DNA of 64,000 bases, from contig NW_026971731.1 in assembly GCF_963678635.1 (NCBI RefSeq), forward strand, positions 1-64,000, written 5' to 3'. Under the pieces are notes generated by a model. It saw only the letters and a program-made list of their open reading frames with translations, had not been told where the DNA came from and made no database searches. The translations under genes and the position numbers were made by a program. The DNA comes from Symsagittifera roscoffensis (lineage: Eukaryota; Xenacoelomorpha; Acoela; Convolutidae). Of this stretch, positions 10,516 to 22,178 are shown piece after piece. How positions within the stretch are numbered: position 1 is the stretch's first letter; each line of letters begins with the position of its first letter.

Positions 10516-10795
10516 AAGTAGTAGCTCTGTTTTTTTAGGAGTAACCTCGTGGCCTGGGGATACTGAGACCCAGCCATGAGCTCACTATTTCTGCATGTAA
10601 TCTAGTTAATTTGAGTGTTTTGACCGAAGCCGAAAGCAGTAACGTTTTTGTCGACCCGATGTTAGAAAAACCACCAAAAGAACAGGCTTGGTAGAGACGA
10701 TTAAAAGCAAGTAAAGCTCTGTTTAGACGTTGGCCAGTCGTCTTAGGACTTAGTTTTTTTTTCCTTCGATATGTATCTTCCGGGCGAATGTTACA

Positions 10796-13700
10796 TAGAT
10801 GTTTTTATAGCGCTCTTGGGTGTTATTCTTTTTTAACATCATGACCGGCAGAACCGTTAACGAGCACTCCGCGCCGAGCGGATTCTCACATTAACGCCCT
10901 TAATAGGCCTAAACCACCGGGGCGGAAGGGTAGTTCGGAACGCAGAAGCCTTCCGGATTTCCGTGAATAGTTTTTTAACCTAGTTAAGACCGAAAAATCA
11001 CGAACCAGGAAGGTTGGGGGGATTCGCGATCCCGTCATCTCCTGAGTGGTTCGTGACCAAAAACACTTAAAGATATATATATATATATAACCAAACAAAA
11101 ATTAGAAATTAGTATAGTACCAAAGAAAAACAAAAAACAGAAAAAAAACGAAAAAACCAAAAACAGTAAAAAAAAAAGTAAAAAATCAGTAAAAATCATC
11201 CCCCAGACAAGATGTGATCCAACCCCCCCCCCCCCGTTTGTTGTTGAAAGATATTTTGTTGTTACAGGCATTTATATCAGTCAGGATTGTTACGATCATT
11301 TTTTTAGCCCGTTTTTGAGTCCTGTACTGTAGGGTTATTTGAGCTTTTAAGCAAGTTAATGATAAATTGCGCTCAATCCGGATAGGGTCAGCTGATTTGC
11401 GCTCAATTCGGAAGGGTCTTGGGAGAAGACGGATCTGGCAAGCAGTACAGTGAGCAACAAAAAGGGGCTCAGCGACAACAACAATCGACTGTTGGGTATC
11501 GTTAACATGTTTTGTATCCCTTTTGGTACAAAAAGTAAGATAGTAATCTGTGGGTGGCTCGACAGTGCTGCACTGTAGTGACCCTTCACCGAACAGCGAA
11601 TTTCCGAGTTAAGCTCCTTAATTCGGATATTAAACAAACCCGGAGGGGTATAGTGTTACTACTATTATTACTTATATCGCGTATGTTAATATTCCTATAT
11701 CGTTTTTCAGTGAAAAACACAGAGATATTTTGACCCACTCACAAATCGCGATTTTTGATATATCGATATTTTTGAAACGGAAAAAAGCGCTAAATTAGTA
11801 TGTTACATCGTAATTCCACTACTATAATAGGTAGAACCGGTTAACTTTAGTTCGGAAGTGGTTGGAACTATTTTGGTACCGAAAACCGAATTTTCGCGAT
11901 TTTTGATAGTACGAAAATCAAAACTTTTTTGAAATTTTTGAGTTAGAACAGTAAAAATAGTTGTTTGGACAACGTCCACAAGTGAAACTACAAGTTTGAA
12001 AACCCGCTACCCGAAAGCCTTCCGGGTTGCAGAGAAATCGAACTTAACGTGTTTGATTTGGTGGATTCATCAATCCGGAGGGGTACAGGTAGCATAGTTT
12101 TTCGCAAATTTTTTTCAATTAAAGCGTTTTGGATCGGGTCTTTTGCATTGAACTAGAAGATTGTGGGCCTTCTGAGCTCAGATCAATAATTTTTAGGTCG
12201 AAAGGAACGGAATTGCGAAAAAAGTTAGGCGGAACCTATAAGAGAGAAAATTGTTCAATTTGAAAGAAAGACGTTTTGGCAATAAACTTTTCAACGACTG
12301 GACAGATCTAGCTGATCTTGGTACCATTAGATCATAAATTAGCTGAGCTTACTGGTAAAAACAAGAATTATTCGAAAAAGCAAGCGTGAAAATATTTTTT
12401 GAGATTGTTTTTAGTAAATTCCTCAATTTGGAAGGGTACACCCTTCACGTTTTATATTTTTTTTTTGGAAAGCCCTTAAACCCCTACCAAAAAGTGATGG
12501 CGATTGAATTAAGTAACTTAAGACATTTTTAGACAAAAAAGGAGGGCTAAAGGCACAAGAAGACCTTAATAGAGCCGAAATTATGCAAGTGATAAGACCC
12601 TTCACCGTTAGTGTGAATTGTCAAATAAGAGGCTTAACTTCAATCCGGAGGGGTCTAGGAAAGGATCATATACCGTTCCCAGTTAATTCGAACAGCAAAA
12701 CAGCATCGCAGAACGTATCCGGAGGGGGTATAGGTTGAAACTGAGGAGATCTCCGAAAAACTACTTTTAAGAAACCAGAGGGCTCCCAATCTGGAGGGGT
12801 CAAAAATTTTTCCAATTCGGAGGGGTCCCAATCCGGAGGGGTCTTGTTGTCACAAAATCGGAGGGGTCCCAATCCGGAGGGGACTTAAATTTACTAATTC
12901 AGAGGGGTCCTAATCCGGAGGGGTCTTCATTGCACCAATCCGGAAGGGTCCTGTTTTTGCCAATCCGGAGTGGTACTGTTTTTGTCAACGGAGAGATATT
13001 CTTTTTATTTAAGGACTCAGGTAAACCGAAGAAAAAATTATAGAGAGAGTTATTAGGTTATTAAGAGGCAGGCTAGGAACCAGTGACTGCACTGGTAACT
13101 TGTCTTTATAAAAAGACCAGACCAAAACAAAACAGATCCGACCTCGGATATTCGCAACACTAAAATCTAAATTGAAAAAGAGTGTAACTCATTGGTGTAA
13201 ATTGAAACCCAATACGTTTTTACGAAAAGTGACTGCCCTGAGGACTTTAGTAGGTTTAGCTCGGGCAGTCCGAAGGCAGATAGGAAACACAGTACTCGCT
13301 GGGTGCAATAGACGCCCACTTGAGAAAATTACTGCCTTCAAAGTTTTGTATGTTTGGTGCAGCACCAAGCGGGGAAAGCTTTTTCTTTAAAAAATCAAGT
13401 TCGACTTCTGCACTGCGACCGACTAAAGTACAATACACATACGTTTTTCATAGAAAAATTCTCAGTCTGTTACTTTTGATTTTAAATCAACAAAAACTGT
13501 GCTTGATAGGGTAGTGAGTACACTATCTTTTAAATTGACTGATATCATCATATTGTGCTAGTTCTCAAATCTTACGACCGATAAGCGATTAGTGTGAATG
13601 AGTTATATACAAGCTGTATTCTGATAACATACAGGGATTCGTGGTCACTATTTAATAGAAACTCGTGAAACTTATTGTGTTGTGTTACTATTATCAATAG

Positions 13701-13842
13701 TCAGACTAAAAGGTCAATAGCAACCGAATTAAGTGTATAGGCATTAAGAAGTGACAAATTGAGGATGAGTCTAGACAAGTCAAGGATACTTAAATAAGTT
13801 AACAGCTCTAGGAAATTCATACCTAAACAGCAAAGAAAAACG
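10796..13842 (+). other. 5' untranslated leader of element 1
   Basis: About 3.05 kb between the LTR and the first gag ATG, very long for a Ty3/gypsy leader. It contains a 13-C run (11223-11235), a decayed copy of an LTR segment at about 12001-12086 (GCCTTCCGGGTTGCAGAGAAATC parallels the LTR at about 10,260), and the CCGGAGGGG motif array. A TATAAAA lies at about 13,104. Short open frames here carry no recognisable domain. Confidence 0.7.
11374..12976 (+). promoter_or_regulatory. Array of CAATCCGGAGGGGTC-like motifs
   Basis: I count 16 copies in the leader, all in the same orientation: 11374, 11404, 11634, 12071, 12424, 12641, 12716, 12787, 12813, 12829, 12854, 12870, 12895, 12911, 12936 and 12961. 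Spacing shrinks from hundreds of bases to 16-26 bp at the 3' end. The core CGGAGGGGT is the best kept part. Drosophila gypsy has a cluster of Su(Hw) insulator sites in the same place, which suggests a DNA-binding array. An RNA role (packaging or structure) is equally possible. Confidence 0.75.
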
Positions 13843-16800
13843 ATGAGCGATCCTTTTGTGAATTGGATCAAACGAGCCCGGACCGAAAAAGGGAGACGGT
13901 TTCAGGCAGGATGGTTGAAACGAGAAGTCAGAAGACCTCAGAAGAGAGAAAAGAAATGTTGATAGTGGAGGTCAATACGGACCAGGTCTTGGATGACAAC
14001 CAGGAAGTATATGGACTGGAAGGGAGAGGCAGAAGGCTGGCGAATGAATCTACCCCGGTAGAACAAGGCCATGATTTTGCCACTTCCACTGGGACGTTAG
14101 ATCGAGAGGAGATGTCGGAACTGTCTGACATCTCAACTGAACAAGCGGCAACTAAAAAATCTCCAACAGAAAACACAATGATGGCAAGCGGGACTGAGAA
14201 ACAAACAACGTCATCATCGTTCTCAGAAAGAATGAGGAACACCTTAGGAAACATCTTTCCATTCACCATGGGAATGGGCGCAGGGAATGAAGGTGAATCC
14301 CAGAAGGAGGAAGAGGACGAAGATGAGCAAGTGGATTTTGGATCTCAAGTCAGCCTCAATAGTTCGACCCAGGAGAATGAGGCATACGTCGAAAAAGAGA
14401 CTGGAACCATGGACAAATTTGGTGTGGTAAGAACGATAAGCAAAGAGGTAAACACACCGGGCCAGTCGAGAGGCTTCGCGATTATGACAAATTCAGAGCC
14501 GCAAAATAGGAGGCTAGAAACAGAGGGCTAGGCAATACATTGGCGGATCCTGAGGTGGATAATGAAAAGACGTCGAGGCAGAGAGCCAAGGCCCGAATCT
14601 CGACCAGCACGAAGCTACCTGGGATGGACAAGGTTACACCGCCACTAGTGACGCCACTTGTGGATACCGGGGTAGCGCTAGAAGAAGCCTTGATCAACAT
14701 AGTGGACAAATTAGGAGAACAAAATGAACAGATGTCCATACGAATGAGTGAACTAGAAAGAGCGGTCCGCGTTGAAAGAGAAAGTCTGCGGGAAGAAATA
14801 AACCGAAATAGACAAGAAGTTGGTAAGAGCGAAAAACGCTTGAAAGAAAGAACGGACGAGCATATCGCGAAGAACTTGTCGCTAATGACAAGACAAGCGG
14901 AACAAAGAGAGTTGCGCTTAAGAGACTACATGGAGAAGTTAAGAATTCAGCAAGAGCAGTCTCTTGGGACTCTTGACACAAAGATAGACGCGATGATGGA
15001 GAGGCGAACTCAGCCTATCATGGACAGGTTGGACGGGCTACTAGGAAGCAGGAGTGGACCAAGAGAAGGGGAACCGAACTCGGGAGGTCCCAGCAGGGAG
15101 CCGAGGGTGAACTTCAATGACCATCAAAAGAAGAGGACATATGGATCCACTAGAGTCAGGGGCAGTTCATCAGGCTATGCCACAAGGGGTAGAAGAATAT
15201 GCAGCCCGAACAGTAGAGCAAGTTCAACGGGAACAGACAGACCTCTGATGAGCGACCAACGCAAGGCACACATGCGACTGGGGGAAACGATTCAGGTAAC
15301 AGAGCATGCAAGCCCGGGGAGGAGTCATGTGGGCAAAGGGGGAAACACTTACGGCGATTCGGATTGCAGGGATGCACCGCATACAGAGCCTTTGTCAAGG
15401 TGTGAGGACACTCAGACGGGACACTCAAGGGATGCTACCGCAATGGCCACCGCCTTTGAACCCCTAAACAGGTCTCTGGAGACATTCCTTACAAGGCTAT
15501 CCAGAACCAATGAACGCAGTGAAAAGTCCAGAAGGGTCTTTAAGAAACCAAGGTGCTATAAAGACGATCTGATGGCTGTATTGATACCTGGATAGAGGTA
15601 ATGAAACTGCATGTCGAGGAGGAGGACTTGTCGGAGAGATAAGAGTGCAGTGCACTCTCTTGTAACTTGGAAGGGACAGCCCTGAACTGTGTGATGGCCA
15701 AGAAGCAAGATCAGCGTGACACAGCCGAGAAAATCTTCGAAATCTTGTTAAACCGTTTTGGATCAGGGGTGCAGGGGCACCAAACAATGATACGCTTCGA
15801 AAAACGGAGGCAACGAGAAGATTAAACGATAGACAAGCTTCTCTATGACTTGGAAACGCTGAGAAGACGCAGCCAACCGGATGAGTCAAACCGAAGGATG
15901 AACCTGGCAGTAGCCTCAAAATTCATCGATGGTGTGAAGAATGTTGAAATTCGGACATTGCTAGCAACGTATTATACACCACTATCAACCAACGCGCCAA
16001 CACCAGAGGAGTTGAGGCTCAATTCAAAAGAATATCTTTTATTGAAACCTCCTTTGAGATCTTGATACTACAAAAACAATTATGGCAATTATAACAATGG
16101 GACAGCGAACCAAGGGAACAACTGGTACAAACCCAGGGACGATATGCTCAAGAGACGCTCTTGTGCCATTGCAGCTCAACAGACCATCATGTGTCAGCAT
16201 GCCCAACTTACAAACAAGGCGTGAAAGCAATAGGCTTTAGCCTCGAGGACGAAGATGCGTCAGAAGTTGGTCATGAAGAGTTCATGAGAGGAGTAATTGG
16301 AAAATTTGGCCCGAGGTGTTTCTTTTGCAACGTGGAAGGTCATTTTAAATCTGATTGTCTGCAATTTTGGGATGCAGTGGCAGACATCAAACACCCGAGA
16401 CATGAAGAAGCTTTGTCAGGAGTGAAAGCCAGCAAGGCTCGCCTGTTGAGTGAAGCAGAGGCGCGCGTAAAAGACAAACCGCAAGAGCTGACGACGAAGA
16501 AATTGCAGGCGGTAACAGAAGAGACATGTGAACCGGGACCAGCGACTGCGGCCGATGATTTCAAGGTTGACTATAGGGCAGTCGCGAGGGATGCTATAAA
16601 CAGAGTGCAGCAGGAACTAGTGATTAAAGAGATCGAACAAAAAGTGAAACTCGAACTGGCAAATGAGAAACTACAGGAGCAACTGAACGCCTTTGAAGCA
16701 ACGGAGGTTGACGAGACAAAAGCACCAAGCAGTTTGAGCATGAAACTTAATGTGATCTCTGATCAGAAGTTCGGTATGGTACCGCAAGGAAGCAAGATAC

Positions 16801-17123
16801 AGTCGATAATCTCGCTGGCTGGACACCAAGTAATCAGGAATCTGAGTGAACCATCGGAGTTCACTATGATGCATTTGGACACACATTTAGATTATCTGAG
16901 GCAGGTGGAGCCAAGTACTGAGTCGAGAGCTGTGCGAGCACTACTAACAACGGGTGGACCTCTCATAAAGAAACTTCATGGACGTTACGTGGAAGTCTAT
17001 GGACCGTATCAAGTGATGCTGAACGTGAATGGAATCAGTATCTACACTAGGACTTATGTGACAACAGATGATGAACAAATGGGGCAGATCTATTTGGGTG
17101 AGCAGGAACTCAAAGTCCGCTGA
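13843..17123 (+). pseudogene. gag: Gag polyprotein of element 1 (frame-disrupted)
   Basis: Capsid and nucleocapsid precursor. The first ATG is at 13843 (MSDPFVNW), with the main frame entered from about 13863. The alternative start is ATG 13910. Order: acidic N-terminal region (13863-14531); a frameshift at about 14532; a coiled-coil segment (about 14690-15040) and a basic G/S/R-rich stretch (about 15050-15330); capsid-like part ending PTPEEL...EYLLLKP (about 15600-16065, with stops and shifts); an NNYGNYNNG patch; then two zinc knuckles, a variant CHCSSTDHHVSAC (16164-16205) and a standard CFFCNVEGHFKSDC (16317-16358). A long C-terminal extension of about 250 residues follows before an in-frame TGA at 17121. 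The composition is purine-rich, unlike the AT-rich flanks. Confidence 0.8.
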
Positions 17124-17865
17124 ATAGGCCATGACGCCATGATTGAACAAGATGCTGTACACATTTGGTCTGAAGCAGATGTGACCGCACATCTGCTCGA
17201 CACCAACGGAACGAAAATCGGAGTCAGAGGGCTTCTGGACACAGGAGCGGTAGTGAGTGTGAGGCCGATAAAAACTTGGGAAAGAATGGGCTTCACGAGG
17301 GAAGATATAATTCCAACGAATCTCCGACTGGCCGCCGCCGATCGACGAGCAATCTAAGTAGCAGGAAGGACACCAATAACGGTCCTCCACACGTGAGGAC
17401 GGGATCTTTGGATGAGCTTCCTGGTGGTAGAGAATTCGGACGATGCCGACCAATTTATCTTGGGCAGAGATTTTGTCAGGAATTTTGACGTGATGATTGA
17501 CTTGAACAATGGTCTGATACGGATTAGAAAAGGACCGGAAGTATGTTAAGAAACCAATTACTAGGATAATAACAGACGAAAACAAGGTACCAATTTTTTT
17601 AGATAGAAAAGTTAAACTACAGCCAGGACAAGCTGTGGTGGTAATTTTTAGAATGAGAAATTTGAATTCGTTAAGTGATAGTAAACAAGTTTGCTTAGTA
17701 CCGAATCCAAATAGCCAGAGCTCGGTGATTTTAGACCGGAGCTTCTCGGTAACGCGAAACGGACTGTTTGTCAGTGTGTTATTGAACACACTGGACACCA
17801 CGGTTTCAATCCAATGTGGAAAGAAGCTTGGTTACGCTTTGCCGATGAGGACCGACTATGAGTAG
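17124..17865 (+). pseudogene. pro: Retroviral-type aspartic protease and pre-RT region
   Basis: Follows the gag frame directly after one TGA (17121-17123), so gag and pro share a reading frame. Active-site motif LLDTGAVVS (DTG at 17238-17246). The C-terminal protease motif ILGRDF appears near 17,460 in another frame, so at least one frameshift separates the halves (about 17,355). The stretch to 17865 has a beta-rich pattern without catalytic motifs and ends in a stop just before the RT. In Ty3/gypsy elements this protease matures Gag-Pol. The copy is inactive as written. Confidence 0.75.
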
Positions 17866-17874
17866 ACACAAAAC

Positions 17875-19145
17875 TTGAAGAAACATAATGTAAAAGACTG
17901 TCCTTATCATGCCGATGAAGATAGAATTTTAAAGAGGATTAATGAATTAAAATCTATTAACAAATTGTTTTCAATGAAGTCCGAAACGGACGACGCCTTA
18001 TCAAGCTGCTCGAATTTTCCGGAACGCCCCTCGTCGTATCAACTAGATTCTGACAAACCGGTTTTGCCAGAAATAGAACATTTAAGAGGGAAAATAGGTG
18101 AGGGAGATTTCGAAAAATTGCGGGTTGTTTTAACTCGGATCGCAGATGTATTTTCAAAAAATCAGGCGGATATCGGTTGCTGTAACTTCGTCGAACACGA
18201 AATTGAACTGGAAGAAGGTGCCCTTTCCACATAGAGAGGGCGTGAGACGAACGACGCCACACAAGTCGGAAGCGTGCCGAGCGGAAATCGAAATGTTGCT
18301 TGAATACGACATGATAGAACCCTCGAAATCGCCATGGGCTTGTGGGGTAGTAATGGCGAAAAAGTAAGGGGGCAGCTTAGATTTTGTTGCGACTTTCGTT
18401 ACTTGAACGCGGTAACAATAAAAGATGCGTACTCGATACCGCGAATAGACGTGAGCCTCTCGAAGCTTGGTGATGCCAAGTTCTTGGGTTCGGCCTTGGG
18501 TTCGGCTTTCTGGCAGGTCCCTCTGCGGAAGAAGGATAGAGAGAAAACCGGATTCGCGTGCGAATTGTGATTGTACCAGTGGAAGAGGATGCCCTTCGGC
18601 TTGTGCAATGCAATGGTCACTTTTCAAAGACTGATGGCTCAGGCTTTGACCGGAGTGACCAAAAAGTACGGGAAACTCGTGATGTGTTACGTGGATGACG
18701 TAGTCATAGCGACACCGACCCTGGAAGATCACATTGATCGGCTCGATGAGGTCTTTGGATGTATGAAAAGAGCAGGCTTGAAATGCAAACCATCAAAATG
18801 TGAAATCCTTACGGATTCGATTAAGTACCTGGGAAGAATGGTGGACAGGCATGGTGTGAGGCCAGATCCGGAAGCAGTAGAGGCTGTGTTGACATGGAAG
18901 GCTCCGAGAACGGACACACAGCTAATGAGCTTCTTTTGGTTTGCCAACTATTACCGTGAATTCATCAAAGGATATGCTGACAAGGTTTATCCAATGCAGA
19001 GGCTGATGCGCAACAAAGGAAAGAAGTTCGAATGGAACGATAAAGCACAGGTTGCTTTCGAGAACATAAAACGGGAACTGTGTGAAGCGCCAGTACTAGG
19101 CATGCCTACAGAAGATGGCATGTATGTTCTTGACAAAACGCGTCG
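17875..19145 (+). pseudogene. pol: Reverse transcriptase of element 1
   Basis: Ty3/gypsy-type RT. Fingers region from about 17,990; IEMLLEYDMIEPSKSPWACGVV near 18,290-18,350 (shifted frame); FCCDFRYLNAVT near 18,390; motif A near 18,490 reads SALGSAFWQVPL where LDLGSAFWQ-type sequence is expected, so the catalytic Asp is missing. TGA at 18568-18570 is probably a Gly codon (GGA) mutated. MPFGLCNA follows. The catalytic box YVDD is intact at 18688-18699. Thumb/connection: FAN.YREFIKGYADK and the RNase H approach APVLGMPTEDG. At least three frameshifts or stops. It would have synthesised cDNA in the virus-like particle. Confidence 0.85.
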
Positions 19146-19505
19146 GTGGTAGCCATCTCAGGAATATTGCACCAGGAACAAGAATTGAATGGAAGAACAG
19201 TTCTCCCTCCCATTGCATATGGCAGCAAAGTCTTGAGCGACACTGAGATTAAATATGGTGCACCAAAAGCAGAAATGTTTGCAGTAGTCACTTTCGGGGA
19301 AAAGTACCGTGTATACTTGGGGAGCGCTCTCTTCATGTTACGCGTGGACAACAGAGCATTATCCTGGCTGATGACCTACTCGATGGATCAGAGTTATATT
19401 GGTAAATGGATAGTAAGATTGGATGGCTACCAAATGATAATCGAGCACAGGATGCGTGACAAACACCAGAATGCTGACAGCCTCAGTAAGAAAACTGAAT
19501 TCTAT
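19146..19505 (+). pseudogene. RNase H domain of element 1
   Basis: Continues from RT after a frame break at about 19,130-19,150 (the decayed relic at 4.1 kb keeps the DTD that is lost here). Visible: SGILHQEQELNGRT, YGSKVLS, EMFAVVTFGEKYR (the catalytic Glu region), LRVDNRAL (Asp) and HQNADSLSKK (the C-terminal ADxLS motif). It degrades the RNA of the hybrid during reverse transcription. Motif order and spacing are typical of Ty3/gypsy RNase H. Confidence 0.85.
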
Positions 19506-20751
19506 GAAAGATTGGAGCAGAAGCAAGCCAATCAGGCAGAGATAAAGGAGGGTTTCTCGTTTCTGAACAAAGAAACTTATAAAGCGTTTCCCTTATTGAG
19601 ATGGTTAGATAAATCTAAACATCCAATACCAGGGCATCCTGAGTTATCAGTGGAAAAAGCAGCCGAGATAAAAAAAATCCTATCCAAAAGAGAGCCGGTG
19701 CCCTTGGATCTGTTGCTGCGCTCAAACCTGGTCCAGCAGGAACTCTCTCGCATGAACATAAACAGCCTCTCATTACTGGACACACGGTGACACGGTGCAG
19801 GTCACACTGCAAGTGATGCGGATGCTGGGTGGATTGTTAGAGAGAGAAGTGACCAGAGATGACCCCGAGTGGGCAGCAGCCATGGCATCACTGATAGTCA
19901 GTGAGAAGGTGAAGATCATGCCGTCAATACGTCAACACAAAGACAACGAGAAGGATTGTAGGTCAATAGTTCAGCAACTGGTATCCTCAATACCCCAAGA
20001 GGACTTAGTGAGTACTTCTTACGGTTGGAAAGAGCAGGGTAACGATACGCGAACGAAAACCGTCACCTTTGAAGACCAAGATGGAGAAGGTGAGAAGGTT
20101 GAACCAGAACTGGAGCAAGATTATTCGTCCGGGGAGACAAATAGTAAGTTAAACCGGCGAGTTCGAGATCAACATCCGGGACAAGGAAGTATGTCCGGGG
20201 AGTCTGAGATAGATGAAAAAGTCCATGACAAAAAACAGGACCTAGGGAACAAAGTTTTGTCCGGGGAGTTTAGATGGATGCGGAGAAGGTACGGACCTGA
20301 TCTGAAGGAGGGTGCAGACTCCATCACAGACTCTTCGATTGATGACAGCTCCAGGAATTCAAGTATGGACACATACTCAGACAGGAACTCGAGCTCGGGA
20401 TCAGAACTGTCAGAACTAGCGATCCACACACTGCTAGTGGAAACTCGCGAAAGGAATCTGGATAGAGAAGTGTACCAAGACACTGACAGTGATCGCTACC
20501 TCACACCAAGTCAAAGGATCTTTGACAACGCAGCGGATGTTTTGGAAACGATAGCGGTATCGAAGCGGTCGATGGATCTGTTGCCGCAAAAAGAGGTAGT
20601 TAGGACTGATCTTCAACCGTTCAAACAAGAGACACAACCATTGGCGAAGATTTGGTGCGTAAAGATGGAGGAGGACACACACCGGCCCAATGATGTGTAT
20701 TGTCAAATGAGGGTCATGAAGACATATTTGAAGGCGAGATACAGACTCTAG
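19506..20751 (+). pseudogene. Long acidic linker between RNase H and integrase
   Basis: About 410 residues with no domain that I recognise. The frame is broken at 19788 by an 8-bp tandem repeat (ACACGGTG twice). The second part is rich in S, E and D, with SGETNS, SGESEID and LSGEFRW repeating an SGE core (20,130-20,280), and a serine-rich stretch SSRNSSMDTYSD. Other Ty3/gypsy elements usually have a much shorter tether here. It may be a flexible insertion or a separately processed protein. Confidence 0.6.
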
Positions 20752-22178
20752 GACCTGCTAAGGGCACAGAGAGATGACCGCATGACAAGTAACCTGAAAA
20801 GGTTGATAGAAAATGGTGCACCAGACAAAGTTGACCTGGAAGATAACAGTTATCGGATCCTGAGACAAAACTTCATGCAGAAGAGGGGAGATTATATCTG
20901 AACAAGGACGGGATCGTGGCTTGCAAGAGAAGAGAAGAAGACAAAGTCTTATACAAGTATAACGCAATAGTGTTGCCGCAACTCTATCAGACAGAACTGT
21001 TGTTCAGGTCGCATGATCAGATGGGCCACCAAGGAAACGACAAAGTGTATCAGAGGATCCTGACGCGCTTTGAGCGGCCTGGAATGAAAAAGGCATGCGA
21101 GACGTGGATAACAGCGTGCCTGTCATGCCAACAGGTCAAGGATCCAAGGAAATTGCGATTTCCTTTACAATCAATAGAGTCGTCTGAATTCAACGAGGTT
21201 GTGCAGATAGATCACCAGAAGATATGCATGACAGACAGCGGTTATAACCAAGTCCTGGTCATGATAGATCACTGCACGAAGTATGCAGAGGCCGTGCCCT
21301 GCATTACTGCCTCGGCGGAGGAGACATGCGACCACCTGATCAATACGTGGATAGCGAGACACGGTTGTCCGATGATGTTTCAATCGGATAATGGAACAGC
21401 TTTTGTAGGAGAGCTAACGAAAGAGCTTATGAGATGCTCACAGGTTTCTCAAGCTCACTCCACGACATACCACCCTCAGACGAATGGCTTAGTAGAAAGA
21501 CAAAATAGAACGTTAGTGTCGATGCTGAGGGTATATTGTTCCAGGTACATGACCGATTGGGACAGATACTTTCGACAAGTGATGCGAGCTTATAATAACA
21601 CGCAACAATCCACCACCGAAGTCAGTCCACACATGATGCTGACTTGACACGAGAAGTCTTTACCCTTAACCTTTTTCTATCCAGAGTATGAGGGAAAGAA
21701 AACGTCTCCGCAGGTTTACGTAAGGGATGTGATCAGACGTCAACAGGAGTTGAACGATTTGTGTAGACGAAATACTCAGCAAGCACAGGCAAGACAGAGA
21801 AAGAAATTCGACAAGAAAGCAGCTGGTGCAAAAGCTTACTCGGTGGGAGACTACGAATGAGTTTTTCAGAACGTTACACCACCGAAAGGGACGAAAAAGC
21901 TCCTAAAGAAGTGGAGGGGACCCTTCATGATTACAGAAGTGCACCAGGAGGGACGTTTTTAAAGACTGAGTACTGGCCGAGCCGCCCACTACGAGAACAT
22001 TAAGCCACACAATCCATCGGCAGAAGACTGGTGTATACCCGCAGACATGGAAGAAGGGGACTATCTTATGATGGATCCTGCTTGTGAAGTCAACGAGAAA
22101 GGCACCAGGGAGAAGAAGGATTGAAATGAAATCGTAGAGGAGGGAACAAATACACCACTGGACCTGGATCCAAATGAG
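20752..22178 (+). pseudogene. int: Integrase of element 1
   Basis: A zinc-binding HHCC module is complete (H-x4-H at about 21,012-21,029, C-x2-C at about 21,117-21,128). Catalytic DDE core: D in VQIDH (about 21,210), D in FQSDNG (about 21,387), E in NGLVERQN (about 21,495); the D-x35-E spacing is canonical. A TGA at 21645-21647 and a second TGA near 21,858 interrupt the C-terminal part. LLKKWRGPFMI (about 21,900-21,935) is the GPY/F module of Ty3/gypsy integrases. A shift near 21,960 leads into the macro-domain frame. It would insert the cDNA into host DNA. No chromodomain is evident. Confidence 0.9.

Larger units (their letters stand above)
9874..10795 (+). repeat. Left (5') LTR of element 1
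   Basis: 922 bp, TGACATTCG...CGAATGTTACA. It contains a CCGGAGGGG motif (10312), a TATA-like TATATAAG (10351) and AATAAA (10510), an order consistent with U3 promoter followed by R/U5. Confidence 0.9.

Noticed and set aside
10796-10830. Primer-binding site of element 1
   Set aside because: Sequence after the left LTR (TAGATGTTTTTATAGCGC) does not start with TGG, so I did not annotate one; the element may use another primer type or the site has decayed.
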